Shown here: piece by piece, positions 57,074-60,821 of the stretch | How the letters are laid out: every line of letters starts with the position of its first letter | How positions within the stretch are numbered: position 1 is the stretch's first letter | Assembly: GCA_002429245.1 (NCBI GenBank) | Contig: DIZA01000004.1 | Location: 1-60,821 of the forward strand | Direction: 5' to 3' | Origin: Candidatus Saccharibacteria bacterium UBA6040 | Lineage (GTDB): Bacteria > Patescibacteriota > Saccharimonadia > Saccharimonadales > Saccharimonadaceae | DNA: 60,821 nt | The notes under the pieces: model-generated | Seen by the model: the letters and a program-made list of their open reading frames with translations, nothing else | Database searches by the model: none | What the model was told of the DNA's origin: nothing | Translations under genes and position numbers: made by a program

Positions 57074-58276
57074 ATGGTAATGCTTAATCGTCACAAAGAG
57101 TCCGGAGCTGTTTCGCTATTTATCGTTGTATTTGCAATGCTTCTTATTACGGTGGTAACGCTGAGTTTCCTCCGTATTATGATTAGTGATCAGCAACAAG
57201 CGTCGATCAACGACCTTTCAAAGAGTGCACTAGACTCAGCCCAGGCCGGCGTTGAAGACGGCAAACGCGCCCTTATTTACTATCGTACTATTTGCGCAAC
57301 GGGTGATGTGGCTGGCTGTACCGCTGCGCGTAATACGATTAACTCGACGACTTGTAACCAAGGCCTGAAAGATGTCGTTGATGTGACGAATAACAAAGAA
57401 GTTCCAGTGCAACAATCTCAGTCGGCAAATGACGTGCAATTGAATCAGGCCTATACCTGCGTGAAGATGCAACTTAATACCGATGATTACCTTGGGACAC
57501 TAGAAGCAAATAGTTCAAAGATCATCCCGCTCATTAGTACGAGTAACTTCACGAGCGTTCAGTTGCAATGGTTTACGACTGACGACTTCGGGACGACGGG
57601 AACCAGCGTCAATCTTCAAGCGACTCCTCCGCAGAGCGATGGTGGCGGGACGAATCAGCAAATCTGGCCACTCCTTGCGCAGTCGAGCTGGCCAACAACT
57701 CGTCCATCAGTCATGCGTACCCAGATGATGCAGTTTGGCACCGGTTTTACGCTGGCTAACTTCGATGGCACAAATGATGGCACGAGCGATGCAAATACAT
57801 TGTTCTTATATCCAATTGGTACCTCAGGAACAGCAAGTAACGTTCAAGATACGTACGCCTTTGCCGATCGTGACACACGATTAACCGCAACGGGAACGCC
57901 ACTCGGCACACACTGCAGCGGTAAGTTAAGTGGAGGAGGCTACTCGTGTAGTGTGACGTTGAACCTTCCAACTCCAGTCGGTAATGCACCTGGTGACCTG
58001 ACACGAACGGCCTACCTGCGATTAACCGCACTCTACAAGACAACCCACTTCCGTATTTCACTCGTTGGGGCACAGTTCAAGGGTGTTCAGCCGAGCATTG
58101 ATTCTACCGGTCGTGCCAATGATCAATACCGCCGTGTTGATGATCGTGTTGACCTCGTTAATACCAACTTCCCATTCCCAGAAGCTGCACTCGATGTATC
58201 AGGAAACCTTTGTAAGAACTTCCTTGTGACTGATACCTCGAACACGATTCCTGCCGATCAATCTACTTGTCAGTAG
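57074..58276 (+). CDS. PilX-like membrane-anchored pilus-region protein
   Basis: A short basic N-terminus (LNRHKESG) is followed by AVSLFIVVFAMLLITVVTLSFL, a membrane segment without the pilin Glu5, and a long outer domain with helical start (SALDSAQAGVEDGKRAL). This resembles PilX-type proteins of minor pilin clusters. It is 400 residues. I prefer the ATG at 57074, since the GTG at 57059 lies inside the previous gene. It ends one base from the convergent Xer gene. Confidence 0.7.
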   Translation: MVMLNRHKESGAVSLFIVVFAMLLITVVTLSFLRIMISDQQQASINDLSKSALDSAQAGVEDGKRALIYYRTICATGDVAGCTAARNTINSTTCNQGLKDVVDVTNNKEVPVQQSQSANDVQLNQAYTCVKMQLNTDDYLGTLEANSSKIIPLISTSNFTSVQLQWFTTDDFGTTGTSVNLQATPPQSDGGGTNQQIWPLLAQSSWPTTRPSVMRTQMMQFGTGFTLANFDGTNDGTSDANTLFLYPIGTSGTASNVQDTYAFADRDTRLTATGTPLGTHCSGKLSGGGYSCSVTLNLPTPVGNAPGDLTRTAYLRLTALYKTTHFRISLVGAQFKGVQPSIDSTGRANDQYRRVDDRVDLVNTNFPFPEAALDVSGNLCKNFLVTDTSNTIPADQSTCQ

Positions 58277-58277
58277 G

Positions 58278-59198
58278 CTAGGCGTCGCCAGATTCGCTGT
58301 GGAACTTTTCGTAGACCTCGCGGAGGTGTTCGTCCGTCACGTGAGTGTAGACTTGCGTCGTACTGATACTGCTGTGTCCAAGCATGCTTTGAACGCTGCG
58401 AATATCAGCACCGTTCATTAAGAGATCAGTCGCGAAACTGTGGCGCATAGTGTGCGGGCTGACGTGTTTCGTAATACCTGCAAGTAGCGCATATTTTGAC
58501 ACCATCCGCTGAACGCTCCGTGCGGTCAGACGGTGATAGTCACCACTAGTATTTGCTTCAACGTTTTTACTGTAACTAATAAACAGGGGGGCGAGGCTAT
58601 CTTGGCGTGCATCGAGATAGCGATTTACCCAACTGGCGGCTGCTTCGCTAATAAAGACAGGGCGATCTTTTTGGCCTTTTCCGCGTACCATGAATTCGCG
58701 TCGTTTTGTGTTGACGTGGTCGCGGTTTAAATTAATAAGTTCGGAGACACGAAGACCACTCGAGAAGAGTAGTTCGACGATCGCTCGGTCACGAAGGCCA
58801 GCTTCTGACTCAATTTCGATGCCCGAGATAAGGCGTTCGACTTCGTCATAATGAAGGAAAGTGACTTGTTTTCGAGACACCTTCGGAAGGACGATTTTAT
58901 TTGGTGCCAACGACTGGATATCTCGCTGAGACAGATACCCGAGAAAGCCGCGCAGGGCAATCAGGTGGTAGGACTGGGTAATCGTTGCCAGGTCATCGTC
59001 GGCCGCGTTCTTGTAGCGATTCAGCCAGAGGCGGTACTTACGGATAATTTCAGACGTAATGTTCTCAACTTTAATGTCTTCGGTAAATTCAACGAACCGC
59101 TCAAGATACAGGCGGTAATTTTCGGCCGTCTTTGCAGAACGACCACCTTCTACCTCGAGGTGTTCGATATAGTCGAGGATTAATTCGGACATATACAT
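58278..59198 (-). CDS. xerD: Tyrosine recombinase Xer
   Basis: Xer recombinases resolve chromosome dimers at dif sites. The N-terminal SAM-like domain (residues 1-110) binds DNA. The catalytic residues are all present: Arg in GLRVSELINL, Lys in VRGKGQKDR, HxxRH in HTMRHSFA, His in LGHSSI and Tyr in TTQVYTHV. The 306-residue length is normal. The ATG at 59198 lies 6 bases after TATGCT on this strand, so the upstream in-frame ATG at 59267 is not used. XerC versus XerD cannot be told; a single recombinase may do both. FtsK at 36651 is the likely partner. Confidence 0.92.
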   Translation of the reverse strand: MYMSELILDYIEHLEVEGGRSAKTAENYRLYLERFVEFTEDIKVENITSEIIRKYRLWLNRYKNAADDDLATITQSYHLIALRGFLGYLSQRDIQSLAPNKIVLPKVSRKQVTFLHYDEVERLISGIEIESEAGLRDRAIVELLFSSGLRVSELINLNRDHVNTKRREFMVRGKGQKDRPVFISEAAASWVNRYLDARQDSLAPLFISYSKNVEANTSGDYHRLTARSVQRMVSKYALLAGITKHVSPHTMRHSFATDLLMNGADIRSVQSMLGHSSISTTQVYTHVTDEHLREVYEKFHSESGDA

Positions 59199-59204
59199 GT
59201 ATTT

Positions 59205-59237
59205 AGCATAGCCTAAAAGAGACGAGGACGATACAAT
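59205..59237. promoter_or_regulatory. Divergent promoters of xer and uppP
   Basis: TATGCT on the minus strand (59210-59205) serves xer and TACAAT on the plus strand (59232-59237) serves uppP. Each start codon lies 6-7 bases from its box, so both messages would be leaderless, and the two genes share only 47 bases of control region. Confidence 0.55.
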
Positions 59238-59244
59238 AGAAGAC

Positions 59245-60045
59245 ATGCTTATTATTACGACAATCATTCTAGGACTGATTCAGGGATTGACCGAATTCAT
59301 TCCTGTCAGTAGCTCAGGACACCTTATCATTGGACAAACACTGCTTGGCGTTGGCTCGGACCATTTATTCCTCGAGTTTATCAACTTCGGAACACTCGTT
59401 GCTTTGTTGGTATTTTTCCGAAAACGAATCGTGAATATCTTAGTCGATATCTTTAAGAATCGTAACTATCGATTAGCGCGGAACATTATCATTACCTCAA
59501 TCCCAGCTGGGATTATCGGATTACTGAGCGCTAAGTATATTGAATCACACGATTTCTTTAATAGTCTTATCACGGTGACTGTTTCGTTGGCGATTGTCGG
59601 TACACTCATGATTCTTGCCGAAAAATTACCGAAGGCCAGTCCTGTCAAAGATGGAGAGCACCTTTCAAAGTCCCGTGCACTCATCATCGGTTTAGCGCAA
59701 ACGGTTGCACTTGTCCCTGGTGTGTCACGATCTGGGGCAACAATATTGTCAGCCCGTTTTCTTGGACTGAAGCCTGCCGAAGCGGCCGAGTATAGCTTCC
59801 TGGCGTCAATTCCAGTGATGCTTGGGGTGACAGCGAAGACATTCGTTAGTGATCACGCATATCTTAATGCGCATCTTGGAACACTAGCTCTTTCGAACCT
59901 CGTTGCCTTTATCAGCGGTATGATTGCCATTGGCTTCTTGATGAAGTACCTGCAGAAACACTCACTGGCTATCTTCGGGTGGTACCGTGTCGTCCTCGCG
60001 GCGGTACTTGCGGTTGTCCTTTTGGTACAATACATACTGAACTAA
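59245..60045 (+). CDS. uppP: Undecaprenyl-diphosphatase UppP
   Basis: UppP (BacA) regenerates the lipid carrier for cell-wall synthesis and gives bacitracin resistance. The two catalytic motifs are QGLTEFIPVSSSGH (residues 14-27) and PGVSRSGATI, with about eight membrane helices in 266 residues. The start is set by the TACAAT 7 bases upstream. Confidence 0.96.
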   Translation: MLIITTIILGLIQGLTEFIPVSSSGHLIIGQTLLGVGSDHLFLEFINFGTLVALLVFFRKRIVNILVDIFKNRNYRLARNIIITSIPAGIIGLLSAKYIESHDFFNSLITVTVSLAIVGTLMILAEKLPKASPVKDGEHLSKSRALIIGLAQTVALVPGVSRSGATILSARFLGLKPAEAAEYSFLASIPVMLGVTAKTFVSDHAYLNAHLGTLALSNLVAFISGMIAIGFLMKYLQKHSLAIFGWYRVVLAAVLAVVLLVQYILN

Positions 60046-60079
60046 TACAGAACTAACGAGATTATACGGAGAAACGACC

Positions 60080-60592
60080 ATGACAAAGAATCACCTTATC
60101 GAGCGCACACTTATTCTTTATAAACCTGACGCAATCCAACGTGGCGTTGTTGGTGAGATTTTGACTCGTTTCGAACGAGTTGGTCTCAAGATTATTGGAA
60201 CAAAAATGATCTTCCCAGACCGCGACCACTACTACAAACACTACGAAGAAATCGGCCAAGTGATCACTCGTCGTGGCGAAAAGGTGTTCAATAACAACCT
60301 TGAAATAATGATTGCCGGACCAGTCATCGCTATGGTGCTTGAAGGCATCGAAGCGGTTGAACTTGTCCGCAAACTCGTTGGTTCAACTGAGCCAAAGTCA
60401 TCTGCACCGGGGACAATTCGTGGCGATTTCTCGCATATGAGCTATGGCTATGGTGACGCCGAAGACAAAGCGATCCCTAACCTGATTCACGCATCTGGCG
60501 ACCTTGCAGACGCACAGCAAGAGATCCCACACTGGTTCTCTGACGACGAACTCTTTGATTACAGCGTCTTGAACGAGAAGTTTACAAGATAA
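60080..60592 (+). CDS. ndk: Nucleoside diphosphate kinase
   Basis: Ndk equilibrates nucleoside triphosphates and with pyrG supplies CTP. The N-terminus ERTLILYKPDAIQRGVVG is typical. The active-site His is in NLIHAS (NIIHGS in most), preceded by SAPGTIRGDF. It has 170 residues, about 25-30 more than the usual 140-150, due to an inserted stretch around VFNNN and a C-terminal extension (HWFSDDELFDYSVL). CGGAG is 8 bases before the ATG. Confidence 0.95.
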   Translation: MTKNHLIERTLILYKPDAIQRGVVGEILTRFERVGLKIIGTKMIFPDRDHYYKHYEEIGQVITRRGEKVFNNNLEIMIAGPVIAMVLEGIEAVELVRKLVGSTEPKSSAPGTIRGDFSHMSYGYGDAEDKAIPNLIHASGDLADAQQEIPHWFSDDELFDYSVLNEKFTR

Positions 60593-60596
60593 CTCA

Positions 60597-60715
60597 GCGG
60601 AGTCGTGGCGGAGGGTAATTTCAACGGCATCTGCAACCCGAGTCTTTCCCGGTACTGAAACAGAGAAAGACCCGGAGTGAAGCGTCGTTGGAATTACCCT
60701 ACGACGCGATTCCGC
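60597..60715. repeat. Folded repeat element, copy 2 (conserved 56-base core)
   Basis: The core at 60628-60683 repeats copy 1. It is enclosed by a 17-bp stem (60612-60628 with 60684-60700, two G-T pairs), unrelated in sequence to that of copy 1. A further 9-bp stem (60597-60605 with 60707-60715, one G-T pair) closes the whole. Core base 16 pairs with base 43 as T-A here and C-G in copy 1. It lies just after ndk and 11 bases before the tRNA promoter box. The function is unknown. Confidence 0.7.
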
Positions 60716-60723
60716 TCCTCATC

Positions 60724-60732
60724 TGTTAAAAT
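60724..60732 (+). promoter_or_regulatory. Extended -10 promoter of tRNA-Arg
   Basis: TGT followed by TAAAAT, 9 bases before the mature tRNA end. Confidence 0.4.
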
Positions 60733-60741
60733 AATGAACAT

Positions 60742-60818
60742 GCCCCGGTAGCTCAACTGGATAGAGTAGATCCGTCCTAAGGATATGGTTGTAGGTTCGA
60801 CTCCTGCCCGGGGTACCA
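60742..60818 (+). tRNA. tRNA-Arg (anticodon CCT)
   Basis: A 77-base cloverleaf: a 7-bp acceptor stem with a G-T first pair, D-arm GCTC/GAGT, anticodon loop GTCCTAA with CCT, T-arm with TTCGACT, and an encoded CCA end. It reads AGG codons. The anticodon stem has a G-A mismatch at its base (27-43) and the loop has G at position 32, both mildly unusual. Confidence 0.93.
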
Positions 60819-60821
60819 AGA

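Noticed and set aside
58278..59300. dif site beside the xer gene
   Set aside because: I looked for a 28-base site with two inverted 11-base arms near xer and ftsK and saw no convincing candidate.

Overview
The window reads as a contiguous piece of a small, gene-dense bacterial chromosome of the Patescibacteria (CPR), most likely a Saccharibacteria (TM7) relative. The reasons are a standard genetic code with TGA used as a stop (for example mscL and orn), which argues against Gracilibacteria/SR1; no outer-membrane genes although a full type IV pilus cluster is present (no secretin); divergent housekeeping proteins with unusual substitutions; two WhiB-type proteins, a family best known from Actinobacteria and their phages; and a promoter style in which an extended -10 box lies only 6-10 bases before the start codon, so that many mRNAs would be leaderless. 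The phylum call is inference from gene content, not a database match.

Layout. 1-11 kb: pyrG, argS, mscL-msrB, orn-yjbR, dnaG-rpoD, a YfiH/PgeF-like protein with an M15 peptidase, and a small P-loop kinase. 10.9-14.0 kb: an unusual three-gene cluster with a stand-alone WhiB-like protein, a 536-residue protein of unknown function, and a protein with a WhiB domain at its C-terminus. 14-24 kb: DNA repair, replication and nucleotide genes (polA, a HAD protein, dut, mutM, holA), a putative zinc peptidase, rpsT with a long Lys/Ala tail, a degenerate DHH-like protein and truB. 24-33 kb: an orphan VirB6/TrbL-like membrane protein, rpsO, a Nudix hydrolase, pnp, an MFS transporter, a membrane-anchored surface protein and a family-4-like uracil-DNA glycosylase. 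33-43 kb: a GC-richer 184-residue membrane protein, RNase J, a 400-base intergenic region packed with folded elements, ftsK, the rpsF-ssb-rpsR-efp-2H-tlyA run and ychF. 43-58 kb: a predicted surface/pilus region with a membrane protein, two large secreted proteins, then pilM-N-O-(small)-B-T-C-pilA-pilD and four pseudopilin or PilX-like genes. 58-60.8 kb: a Xer recombinase, uppP, ndk, a second folded element and a tRNA-Arg(CCT).

How the genes work together. Most of the window is information processing and nucleotide or cell-envelope upkeep. The pilus region supplies an inner-membrane platform (PilM/N/O/C), two motor ATPases (PilB, PilT), a major pilin, its peptidase and minor pilins, enough for a retractile pilus in a single-membrane cell. 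The secreted proteins just upstream may decorate the pilus or the surface.

The strongest candidates for something undescribed are: (1) a 56-base core element, found twice (36475-36530 and 60628-60683), whose two copies keep the same core but have unrelated, fully paired outer stems; (2) the WhiB cluster with its fused WhiB protein; (3) repeated loss of metal-ligand residues in otherwise normal enzymes (all four zinc ligands of DnaG, three of four Fe-S cysteines of the uracil-DNA glycosylase, the tetracysteine site of PilB, the metal site of the DHH-like protein); and (4) widespread leaderless starts.
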